Source of the DNA: Paraburkholderia susongensis
Lineage (GTDB): Bacteria; Pseudomonadota; Gammaproteobacteria; Burkholderiales; Burkholderiaceae
Direction: 5' to 3'
Assembly (NCBI RefSeq): GCF_900177725.1
Contig: NZ_FXAT01000019.1
Location: forward strand, 57,339 to 121,338
DNA length: 64,000 nt
The translations under genes were made by a program, and so were the position numbers. This document shows positions 27,649 through 36,062 of this stretch, piece after piece. The notes beneath the pieces are model-generated. The model saw nothing but the letters and a program-made list of their open reading frames with translations, was not told the origin of the DNA and made no database searches. Numbering within the stretch: position 1 is the stretch's first letter; each line of letters starts with the position of its first letter.

Positions 27649-29525
27649 AATCCCTGCTCGATCACTACAACGAGGAGCTGCGCTGCCTGCGCGTGGAAGG
27701 GGCGCAGTTTGGACAGGAGCATCCACAGGTCGCAGCGCGACTTGGATTGCATCCGAACGGAATCAGCGATCCGTTTGTGGAGCGGCTGCTCGAAGGCGTA
27801 GCCTTTCTAAGCGCCCGGGTACATCGTCGAATGGACGACGAATATGTCGAATTCGCAAAACAGGCCTTGTCACGGCTCGCGCCAGGCTTCCTGTGCGCCG
27901 CGCCGTCCATCACGAACCTGGCCTTCCGGCCCGACCTGGCCTCACCTGAAGCGCACCGCGGGAAAGTGATTCCGCGTGGAACGTTGGTGAACGCCACGAT
28001 CGAAGGAAGAAAGCAGCCGATCCGGTTCAGTACAGGACGCGACGTGCGGATGCTCCCGTTACGTCTTGCCGATGCGCAGTGCCGACGTTCCGTCGGGACG
28101 CTGCCCTCGTTGGCAGCTGCACGTGTCGCCAAGGCTAACGCACTGATCATTCTGCGCTTCCAGTTCGAGGGCGCGACGGATCTTGGGCAGTTCTTTACCG
28201 TCCAGCGCGGTGAAGTCGCGCCGACGCCGTATCCTCTGTCGATGATGATGGCGGGTGACGATTCGCTCGCCTTCGAATTACATCGCCATATGCTGTGCGG
28301 CGTAACCCAGGTCCTCGCCATTGCGCAGGTGAATTCGCACAGCCACGTTGTACCGTTGCCCGCGAATGCGGTCCGCCTCGCCGGCGTCGACGACGAAGAG
28401 GCATTGCTACCGCTTGATCTCGGCGGCTTTGCCGGACTGCATTTGCTGCGCGAGTATTTCGCATGTCCGGCCCGTTTCCTGGGTTTCGATATTCACGGTC
28501 TGAGCGATCTGGCGGCGCAGTGCCCACGAGCCCGCTCCTTCGAAATCGTGTTCGCGCTCGACACGCTCCCTGCCACCCTGATCGATCGGGTGACGCCGGA
28601 GCACTTCAGGCTTTTCGCCACGCCCGCTATCAATCTCTATCCCAAACGCTGTGACCCGCTTCCGTATGATTCCGATGCGATAGCCAGCTGGATACCTGTT
28701 TCCCGACAGCGCCCCCAAGACTACTATCTGTACGACCTGACTGACGTGCGCGCCATCGACACACGTGGCCAGACGATCGTGCTGGCACCGGTAATGGGCC
28801 TTTGCCCTGCTCCCGGTGACGGAAGCCGCGCGCCAGGCAGCTACACACTTCATCGCGGCAGCTATGGTGGCGATGGTCCGCGTCCGCAGGACGACCCGCT
28901 GCACAGCCGGGATCTTCTCTCCATTTCATTGGAGGATGAAGCACCTTCATCGGAGGAGATACGGTCGATCCAGCTCCAGGGACTCGTGGCCGACCGCGGC
29001 TGGGACCCGCCAGCCATGCTGGATGCCCGCTGGCGCATGGACGACTCGATGGGGACCGCCGCGATCGACTGTCTGACGAGACCTGGGCGGGCGCGGCCGG
29101 AGCCGTCCGAAAAGCGGTGCTGGGAAGCCGTGAGCTTTCTCGGTGAAAATCCGTTGACGGTGAGCACCTCCGCCCGCGATTCATCGCTCGGGAGTCTGCT
29201 GGGCTGGTTGGCTTTGGCGGCCGAGCCGGAGCACGATCTCGACCGACAACGACTTGCGAGCCTGCGCTCGTCGCGTACTGAGTCGGTCTTCATGCCTTGT
29301 GTTGGCGGACCATACAGTGGTTGGGCACGCGGCATACGGCTACACCTCGACGTGACATCGACGAACCATAGCGATGGCGGGGGTTGGCTTTTCGGCCGGC
29401 TGCTCGCTCACGCACTATCGCGCTCTGTCGGTCTCAACGACGGCTTCGAGGTCGTCCTGTCGCTGGACGGCCAGCATGTGAGCACGCATAGCAACCTCGC
29501 CAACGCCGAAGGGGCCTTTCAGTGA
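27645..29525 (+). CDS. tssF: TssF, baseplate protein (VasA/ImpG)
   Basis: 626 aa from ATG 27645 (overlaps tssE); the ATG at 27504 lies inside tssE. TssF with TssG forms the baseplate wedge, equivalent to T4 gp6. Family marks are LLDHYNEELRCLRVEGAQFG, HPQVAARLGLHPNGISDPFV and RLLEGVAFLSARVHRRMDDE at the N-terminus, VIPRGTLVNATIEGRKQPIR, YPLSMMMAGDDSLAFELHRH and, in the middle, FRLFATPAINLYPKRCDPL. It overlaps tssG by GTGA. Confidence 0.95.
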   Translation: MKSLLDHYNEELRCLRVEGAQFGQEHPQVAARLGLHPNGISDPFVERLLEGVAFLSARVHRRMDDEYVEFAKQALSRLAPGFLCAAPSITNLAFRPDLASPEAHRGKVIPRGTLVNATIEGRKQPIRFSTGRDVRMLPLRLADAQCRRSVGTLPSLAAARVAKANALIILRFQFEGATDLGQFFTVQRGEVAPTPYPLSMMMAGDDSLAFELHRHMLCGVTQVLAIAQVNSHSHVVPLPANAVRLAGVDDEEALLPLDLGGFAGLHLLREYFACPARFLGFDIHGLSDLAAQCPRARSFEIVFALDTLPATLIDRVTPEHFRLFATPAINLYPKRCDPLPYDSDAIASWIPVSRQRPQDYYLYDLTDVRAIDTRGQTIVLAPVMGLCPAPGDGSRAPGSYTLHRGSYGGDGPRPQDDPLHSRDLLSISLEDEAPSSEEIRSIQLQGLVADRGWDPPAMLDARWRMDDSMGTAAIDCLTRPGRARPEPSEKRCWEAVSFLGENPLTVSTSARDSSLGSLLGWLALAAEPEHDLDRQRLASLRSSRTESVFMPCVGGPYSGWARGIRLHLDVTSTNHSDGGGWLFGRLLAHALSRSVGLNDGFEVVLSLDGQHVSTHSNLANAEGAFQ

Positions 29526-30544
29526 ATCCCGCCCTCCTGCGTGGCGCACTGAGTCCAACCAAACCGTTCTTCCACCTCATGCAGGAGGTGGACCGGATCG
29601 CTACGCAGGAAGCGAAGGCCGCGGGCGTCGAATCTTCACGCGCATCGGCGCACCACCGCCCGGTGTGGCTGAAACTCGTGCAGGCCGCTCGGATGGATTT
29701 TACGGCGCGCGAGGTTGAGTCGATCGAAATCTGTCCACCGATGTCCGACGGACAACAAGCTCAGCTATTGGTCACGATTCGCCACTTTGGCCTCTTTGCG
29801 CCTTTCGGTCCCATGCCGCTCCACATCACGGAGCACGCCCTGCGCGAGAAAATCCACGAGCGCAATGCCGGCTTCGAGCGCTTTGTCGCCATGCTCTCCG
29901 CCGACTTCGCATGGCTCGACTACAAGGTCTGGAGCCATATGCGTCCAACAACGCGCGGCAGCCACACGTGTCCAGAAAACGCCTTCGTGCGCCGTGTGAC
30001 GCAATTCGCCGCCGTCAACGCGAACGGCTCAGCCAGTACAGGCAGAAGCCATGCCGATATTGCCCGCTTGAGAGCGCAATACCCCGGCCTGTACGCAAAC
30101 CGTCAGCGACCTCTGCATCAGTTGGCGAAACTTCTGAGCCGTCGTTACCGCGTGTCCGTTCAGGCCATGTTGCGCACGGGTGGCTGGCAAGTCGTGCCGA
30201 CGTCGCGCGCCGCTTCGACCTCGCGCCCGCGTCTGGGTCAGTGGTTGCTAGGTTCGCGGGTTTTCGCGCCGCAGACCGCATTCACGCTTTTGATCGGGCC
30301 GTTGGAAATGCATGAACTCGCGTATTTCCACCGCACTCAACCGGAGCTGCAAACCTTGGTGGACATTGCGCGGGACTATATCGGCGACCGGCTCGACGTG
30401 CGCGTCGCGGTCGACGTGCACACACGACGAGGCACCAACGGAGCAATCGGACACATGCGGTTAGGAATCGACACGTGGGCCAGCCCCACGGACAGACGAA
30501 TGAGAGTGATCGTGCACGAAGTGAATATACGGAACAAGGTATGA
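29522..30544 (+). CDS. tssG: TssG, baseplate protein
   Basis: 340 aa, GTG start at 29522. TssG bridges TssF and TssK in the wedge. Recognised by PFFHLMQEVDRIATQEAKA, VWLKLVQAARMDFTAREVES, IRHFGLFAPFGPMPLHITEH, FERFVAMLSADFAWLDYKVW and LGSRVFAPQTAFTLLIGPLE. It overlaps clpV by ATGA at 30541. Confidence 0.93.
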   Translation: MNPALLRGALSPTKPFFHLMQEVDRIATQEAKAAGVESSRASAHHRPVWLKLVQAARMDFTAREVESIEICPPMSDGQQAQLLVTIRHFGLFAPFGPMPLHITEHALREKIHERNAGFERFVAMLSADFAWLDYKVWSHMRPTTRGSHTCPENAFVRRVTQFAAVNANGSASTGRSHADIARLRAQYPGLYANRQRPLHQLAKLLSRRYRVSVQAMLRTGGWQVVPTSRAASTSRPRLGQWLLGSRVFAPQTAFTLLIGPLEMHELAYFHRTQPELQTLVDIARDYIGDRLDVRVAVDVHTRRGTNGAIGHMRLGIDTWASPTDRRMRVIVHEVNIRNKV

Positions 30545-33309
30545 ACAGAGAGAGACGTTTCGGCCGGCTCGGGCGCTCGGTATACGAGGCGCTGGTGGAC
30601 GGAACCGCGCTTTGCCAGTCGTCGCAGCATCGGTTCGTCGAACTGGACCACTGGTTATCGTGCATCTGGCAACGAAAGGACAGTGACATTCGTCGTTTCC
30701 TGAAGCTAGTTGAGGCTAATCCCGATGCGTTCAATCGACGGCTGCAGGCTGCACTGTCGCGCCTCGCCACCGCACAAGGGGGCATCCACGATCTGTCGGG
30801 TACGCTGGAAGCCACGATGGCGAGTGCGTTGGGGTGGGTGCAGATCACGGCGACCGGGAGCGAGCACGTGCGCTCGGGACATCTTTTGCTCGCAGGCCTC
30901 GAAGATACGGGAGTGCGCCGCTGGCTCGAAAGCCTCGCGCCGGAGTTCAAGGGCCAACCATTGGAAAAGCTCGTCGCGGCCTACGAGGCCGAAGCCGGCT
31001 CGTGGCCGGAAGCACACGAGGTGGCGGTGGACGGACGCGCGTCGGCCCGGCCCGCATCCCCCGCTGCCGACGTATATGCGAGCGGCAATGGCGATGGTGG
31101 TCTGCAACACTGGGCCAACTCGATGAGCCGCCTCGCCGAAGAAGGCGCACTTGATCCGGTCGTGGGCCGCGATGCCGAACTGAGACAAGTCATCGACGTA
31201 CTGCTGCGCCGGCGCCAGAACAACCCGATTCTGGTGGGTGAAGCCGGCGTCGGCAAAAGCGCGATCGCCGAAGCACTCGCGCTGCGGGTGCATCACGGCG
31301 ATGTTCCGCCGGCACTACGTAATGCGCAAGTCTGGGCGCTCGACCTCGGGCGCATGCAGGCAGGCGCCGGCGCACGCGGCGAGTTCGAACAACGCCTGCG
31401 CAACCTGCTTGACGCGGTGATCGCATCGCCCTGTCCCATCATCCTGTTCTGTGACGAAGTGCATACACTGATAGGAGCGGGAGGTACGGCAGGCACCGGT
31501 GACGCGGCGAATCTCATCAAACCGATGCTTGCCCGCGGGCAACTGCGCATGATTGCAGCGACGACGTGGAGCGAATACAAACAGTTCATCGAACCCGATG
31601 CGGCGCTGACCCGTCGCTTCCAGGCCATCAGTGTCGACGAGCCCACGGATGACATCGCCTTAGTCATGTTGCGCGTCGCGGCACGACGTTTCGCTAGCCA
31701 CCACGGTGTACGCATCGCCGACATCGCGCTCGAGGCGGCGGTCAAACTTTCACGGCGGCATCTGCCCGGGCGACAGCTACCGGACAAAGCGATCAGCCTC
31801 CTCGACACCGCATGCGCACGCGTGGCGATTTCACTCAATTCGGCCCCGGGTGTGCTGGATCGCCTCAATGAGGAGCTACTGCAAGTCGAGCAGGCGCTCG
31901 CCTGGCGCAGCAGCGACGAAGCCATGGGTCTGGTCGTCGAAAAAGACCAGCTGTTGCAGGAACGGCAAGCGCAATTGGAGGTGGAGATCGCCGAACTCGG
32001 CGCGCAGGTGCAGCAGCAGCGTGACGAAGTGATGCGCATGCTGGGGGCCCTGGAAGCCGGCGAGGCCATCGATCGCAACAACCCCGCGCATAACTACGCC
32101 GCGAAGCTTCTGGACCGGCGCGATTCTGAGCCGCTGTGGGTGCGGCCATTCGTCGATGACGAAGTAATCGCGACCGTGCTGTCCGAATGGACCGGTGTGC
32201 CCTGCGACTACATGGCCACCGACGATGCACACAACCTGGTTCATCTGGAAGAGAACCTGCGAGCCCGCATCCACGGACAAGACGCAGCCTTGCATCATAT
32301 CGCCGGCGCCCTTCAGGTGGCGCGCGCCGGCTTGAATGACCCCCAGCGTCCGCTGGGGGTGTTCATGCTTGCCGGCCCCACCGGCACCGGCAAGTCGGAG
32401 ACGGCCGCCGCACTCGCGGACCTGCTCTTCGGTGGCACCGAGCATGTGATCCATTTCAACATGAATGAGTTTCAGGAGTCTCACACGGTGTCGACGCTCA
32501 AGGGCGCTCCGCCCGGCTATGTCGGCTTCGGCAAAGGCGGCCGGCTCACGGAAGCGGTCCGCCGCCGTCCGTATAGCGTGGTATTGCTCGACGAGTTCGA
32601 TCGTGCTCATCGTGATGTCCACGAAATCTTCTATCAGGTATTCGATCGAGGGTGGATGGAAGACGGCGAAGGCCGACGGATCGACTTCCGCAATTGCCTC
32701 ATCCTGCTGACCTCGAACCTCGGGGGCGAGCAGATCGAGAAGGCTTGCGAACAGGATCCGTCGATCCGCTCGAGTGTGCTCAACGGCATGGTTCACGATG
32801 CCATGTCCGATTACTTCGCAGCGCCGCTTCTCGCACGCATGCAGGTCGTGGCATTTCGGCCGCTCGGCCGCGACGCATTGGTGCGCATCGCCGAACGCTC
32901 TCTCGAAGGCATCCGCCAGCGGCTGGAGGCTACGGGCGTCGCGCTCGAGGCTGATGAAAGCGTGCGCGAGTGGGTCGCGGAGGTTGCGTCGAAGCATCCG
33001 GCGAGCGGGCGTGCCGCACGCGATCTGCTTGCGCAGACCGCCGTGCCGGTGATTGCGGAAGGACTGCTCAAAGGGCAGCTATCGGAGCGCAGGCCGCGCG
33101 CCGTGCTCCTGTCGGCGAAAAACGGCCTCGGTGTTGAGTTCATTCGCTCGGATGATGAGATTGCCGTGTTGCAGGCTCGACAAGCAGCGGGCGTGGCGGA
33201 CACTGCTCACGCGCATCCACACGCGCCGTCAACTCCGGAAATCGTCTCGGCGTGCGAGTCTAAGGGGGATCCGGTCCACCTTGGCGATGCCGTAACCGGC
33301 TCCCCCTGA
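30541..33309 (+). CDS. clpV: TssH/ClpV, sheath-disassembly AAA+ ATPase
   Basis: 922 aa from ATG 30541, which overlaps tssG. ClpV recycles contracted sheath. An N-terminal Clp repeat domain (about 1-160) is followed by AAA1 with Walker A GEAGVGKSA near residue 234 and Walker B IILFCDEVHTLIGAGG. A coiled-coil middle region (LLQERQAQLEVEIAELGAQV) follows, then AAA2 with GPTGTGKSE near residue 613 and VVLLDEFDRAH near 680. DPVVGRDAELRQVIDVLLRR and LKGAPPGYVGFGKGGRLTEA are typical. The last 50 residues (TAHAHPHAPSTPE onward) are an extra low-complexity tail. vgrG1 follows after 24 bases. Confidence 0.96.
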   Translation: MNRERRFGRLGRSVYEALVDGTALCQSSQHRFVELDHWLSCIWQRKDSDIRRFLKLVEANPDAFNRRLQAALSRLATAQGGIHDLSGTLEATMASALGWVQITATGSEHVRSGHLLLAGLEDTGVRRWLESLAPEFKGQPLEKLVAAYEAEAGSWPEAHEVAVDGRASARPASPAADVYASGNGDGGLQHWANSMSRLAEEGALDPVVGRDAELRQVIDVLLRRRQNNPILVGEAGVGKSAIAEALALRVHHGDVPPALRNAQVWALDLGRMQAGAGARGEFEQRLRNLLDAVIASPCPIILFCDEVHTLIGAGGTAGTGDAANLIKPMLARGQLRMIAATTWSEYKQFIEPDAALTRRFQAISVDEPTDDIALVMLRVAARRFASHHGVRIADIALEAAVKLSRRHLPGRQLPDKAISLLDTACARVAISLNSAPGVLDRLNEELLQVEQALAWRSSDEAMGLVVEKDQLLQERQAQLEVEIAELGAQVQQQRDEVMRMLGALEAGEAIDRNNPAHNYAAKLLDRRDSEPLWVRPFVDDEVIATVLSEWTGVPCDYMATDDAHNLVHLEENLRARIHGQDAALHHIAGALQVARAGLNDPQRPLGVFMLAGPTGTGKSETAAALADLLFGGTEHVIHFNMNEFQESHTVSTLKGAPPGYVGFGKGGRLTEAVRRRPYSVVLLDEFDRAHRDVHEIFYQVFDRGWMEDGEGRRIDFRNCLILLTSNLGGEQIEKACEQDPSIRSSVLNGMVHDAMSDYFAAPLLARMQVVAFRPLGRDALVRIAERSLEGIRQRLEATGVALEADESVREWVAEVASKHPASGRAARDLLAQTAVPVIAEGLLKGQLSERRPRAVLLSAKNGLGVEFIRSDDEIAVLQARQAAGVADTAHAHPHAPSTPEIVSACESKGDPVHLGDAVTGSP

Positions 33310-33333
33310 GCGACGTGAAGGAGAGCCACACTC

Positions 33334-36000
33334 ATGCGCCTGATCGAAGCATCGTCACCGAGCCTTCAACCGGATGAGACCGTCCTGAGCTTCCGGGCCC
33401 AGGAACGCCTGTCGATTGAACCCGACTATCTTCTCGAGTTCACGAGTCCGCGTCCCGATGTCGATCTCAACGCGCTGCTCGGCAGCGAGGTCAACGTGAG
33501 CATCGATACCGGCGCAGGCGCCTCACGTTACTTCCAGGCCTATGCCTTCGGTGCCCGTGATACGGGCCAGTTGCAGAATCTCTTCACCTATCGCCTCGAA
33601 CTCGGCAGCTGGCTCTCCTTTCTGATCAGGAATCAGAACTGCCGGATCTTCCAGGACCTCACGGTCCCCCAGATCGTCGAACAGATCTTTGGCGGCTATC
33701 CTCAGGCGAGCTTCCGCTTCGATCTCTCACGTGACTACGCCGTGCGCGAGTACTGCGTCCAGTTTCTCGAGAGCGACCTCACGTTCGTCAAGCGCCTGCT
33801 CGAGAGCGAGGGCCTGTATTTCTTCTTCGAACACACAGCCAGCCAGCAGACCCTCGTCATCTCCGACACCCAGCAGTTCGCCGATCTCGATGCCCCCTAC
33901 GCGACCCTGCAGTTTTTGCCCGATGGCGAGGAACATCGCGCCATCGCCGGACGCGAGGGCATCCAGCGCATCCACCGCACCCGTACCGTGCAGTCAACCA
34001 ACGTCGTGCTGCGCGACTTCGACTACCTCGCGCCGGGCAAGTCCCTTGAGGTCGACGCCCGCAACGCCCAGGACACGCTGCCCGGGCGCGAGCTCGAACT
34101 CTACGACTACGCCGCCGGCTACACCGACCTGCAGCGCGGTGAATGGCTCGCCCAGCTGCGCCTCGAGGCGCTACAGGCCGAGGCGCATCTGCTGACCGGC
34201 AGTGCCAACGCCATGGGCCTCGCCACCGGTGGCGCCTTCACCCTCACCGGCCACCCCGACGCGCAGCGCAACCGGCGCTACGTACTCATCTCCACCCAGC
34301 TCAGTTGGCTGGCCGACCTGCCCAACAGCAACGCGCAGGGCACCAACTTCGTCTGCGAATACCTCGCACTCGCCGATGACCAGCCCTTCCGGCCCCTGCG
34401 CCTCACACCCTGGCCCGAGCTCCCCGGCACGCACAGTGCCACCGTCGTCGGCCCGCCGGGCTCCGAGGTTCACACCGACTCCCTCGGCCGCATCCGCGTG
34501 CACTTTCACTGGGACCGCTACCATTCCACCGAGGAAGATGCCTCGTGCTGGCTGCGCGTCTCGCAGGCCTGGGCCGGCAAGGGCTGGGGGTTCGTCGCCA
34601 TGCCGCGCGTGGGGCAGGAGGTGCTCATCGCCTACCTGGACGGACAGCTGGACCGCCCCCTCGCGGTCGGCATGGTCTACAACGGCGACAATCCAGTGCC
34701 CTATGACCTGCCCAAGGATATCCGCTACTCAGGCATGGTCTCGCGCAGCCTGTGCAACGGTCAGGTGCCGCAGGCCAGCCAGATCACCTTCGATGACCAG
34801 CGCGGCTCCGAGCGTCTCATGCTGCATGCCGAGCGCGATCTCCAGCAAACGGCCGAGCGCAACCAGTCCGTCGCCGTCGGTAATCACATGAACCTCTGTG
34901 TGGCCCGCATCCTCACGATCACCACCGGCGCCTATTCTCCAGCGGCGGCTGACGCGTCAACCTCATCGGGTTCGTCATCCGATGCGGGTGTGTCGTTCAA
35001 GCCTGTTGCCAACTCCGTTACCGGCATCAGCAACTCCGCTACCGGCGTCAGCAACTCCGCTACCGGCGTCAGCAACTCCGCTACCGGCGTCAGCAACTCC
35101 GCTACCGGCGTCAGCAACTCCGCTACCGGTATCAGCAACTCCGCCACCGGTATCAGCAACTCCGCTACCGGCGTCAGCAATTCCGCCACCGGTATCAGCG
35201 AATCGGCCACAGGCCTCAGCCTCTCGCTGACGGGCATGAACGCTTCCCTCTCGGGCATGATCGTCAGCCTCACCGGCGTATCGATCTCTCTCACCGCAAT
35301 GTCCATCAGCATGACCGGAACCCGAGCCTCATTCACCGGAACCGAAATTTCCGAGACGGGTGCATCACTATCGGTCAGCGGGGTGAGTTCGACCTTCACG
35401 GGGGTGTCTACCTCGTTCAAAGGACTTTCCGCTTCCTTCACTGGTATAGGCACCAGCTTCGTCGGACAGAGCACGAGTATGGCCGGCATTTCCGTTTCCT
35501 TGACGGGCCTGTCTCAGTCCGGCACGGGTGCGAGCATCTCGATGACCGGCGACTCGACCTCGACAACAGGCATATCCATGTCGATGACGGGCCAATCCAC
35601 CTCGATGACTGGTACCTCGCAATCCGCGACAGGCATCAGTACTTCTTCGATTGGCACTGCGTCGAGCTTCATAGGGACATCCAACAAGACCGTCATGATG
35701 TCCACGAGCAGAATCGGTACTTCGCTTAGCAATACGGGAATCAGCAACAGTACGAAGACACTGTCGATCAGTCAAACCAATACTTCGCAAACCAGAACGG
35801 GAAATTCCCGAACAAATACGTCGTGCTCGGTGACGTTCACACAGAGAGGCACTTCTCTATGCGAGACCCTTAGCTACGCAAATACACAAAGCTTGTTGTA
35901 CACATCTACAGGAACGGCCACCGGTACGATCCAGCTCTCGACAGGTCAAGTCTACTTTTCTAACGAACTCGTCATTTCCGTAAAACTCGAAAACACGTGA
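33334..36000 (+). CDS. vgrG: VgrG1 (TssI) with heptapeptide-repeat fibre
   Basis: 888 aa. Residues 1-530 are a normal VgrG core: gp27-like part (LLEFTSPRPDVDL, VPQIVEQIFGGY, REYCVQFLESDLTFVKRLLE), FDYLAPGKSLEV, then the gp5 OB-fold (GPPGSEVHTDSLGRIRVHFH, CWLRVSQAWAGKGWGFVAMP, RVGQEVLIAYLDGQLDRPLA). After a short S/A/D linker, residues 561-826 are 38 consecutive seven-residue units of type S-x-T-G-x-S-x without a single register break, followed by a unique 62-residue end rich in T, S and N. No catalytic domain is seen. A clear GAAGGAG site precedes the ATG. The repeats probably extend the trimeric spike as a beta-helix. Confidence 0.95.
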   Translation: MRLIEASSPSLQPDETVLSFRAQERLSIEPDYLLEFTSPRPDVDLNALLGSEVNVSIDTGAGASRYFQAYAFGARDTGQLQNLFTYRLELGSWLSFLIRNQNCRIFQDLTVPQIVEQIFGGYPQASFRFDLSRDYAVREYCVQFLESDLTFVKRLLESEGLYFFFEHTASQQTLVISDTQQFADLDAPYATLQFLPDGEEHRAIAGREGIQRIHRTRTVQSTNVVLRDFDYLAPGKSLEVDARNAQDTLPGRELELYDYAAGYTDLQRGEWLAQLRLEALQAEAHLLTGSANAMGLATGGAFTLTGHPDAQRNRRYVLISTQLSWLADLPNSNAQGTNFVCEYLALADDQPFRPLRLTPWPELPGTHSATVVGPPGSEVHTDSLGRIRVHFHWDRYHSTEEDASCWLRVSQAWAGKGWGFVAMPRVGQEVLIAYLDGQLDRPLAVGMVYNGDNPVPYDLPKDIRYSGMVSRSLCNGQVPQASQITFDDQRGSERLMLHAERDLQQTAERNQSVAVGNHMNLCVARILTITTGAYSPAAADASTSSGSSSDAGVSFKPVANSVTGISNSATGVSNSATGVSNSATGVSNSATGVSNSATGISNSATGISNSATGVSNSATGISESATGLSLSLTGMNASLSGMIVSLTGVSISLTAMSISMTGTRASFTGTEISETGASLSVSGVSSTFTGVSTSFKGLSASFTGIGTSFVGQSTSMAGISVSLTGLSQSGTGASISMTGDSTSTTGISMSMTGQSTSMTGTSQSATGISTSSIGTASSFIGTSNKTVMMSTSRIGTSLSNTGISNSTKTLSISQTNTSQTRTGNSRTNTSCSVTFTQRGTSLCETLSYANTQSLLYTSTGTATGTIQLSTGQVYFSNELVISVKLENT
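35011..35220 (+). repeat. Tandem 21-bp repeats in vgrG1, 10 units
   Basis: Ten head-to-tail 21-base units of type AACTCCGCTACCGGCGTCAGC. Four are identical and the others differ at a few third positions. They encode N-S-A-T-G-[VI]-S. Units beyond 35220 keep the protein period but not the DNA identity. Confidence 0.95.
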
Positions 36001-36062
36001 TCTGTGAGCACGTGCGAGCTAGAAGCGCACGTCATTTCTACTAGACTACCCCCGAGCCTTTC

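Noticed and set aside
31876..32997. 373-aa minus-strand ORF
   Set aside because: It lies entirely inside clpV, whose own frame has full AAA+ motifs; it is a high-GC shadow.
34932..35489. Long minus-strand ORF with P-V-A-E-L-L repeats opposite the vgrG1 repeats, and similar ones opposite vgrG2 and vgrG3
   Set aside because: They mirror the 21-bp repeats of the vgrG coding strand, have no start signals, and exist only because the repeat lacks stops on either strand.
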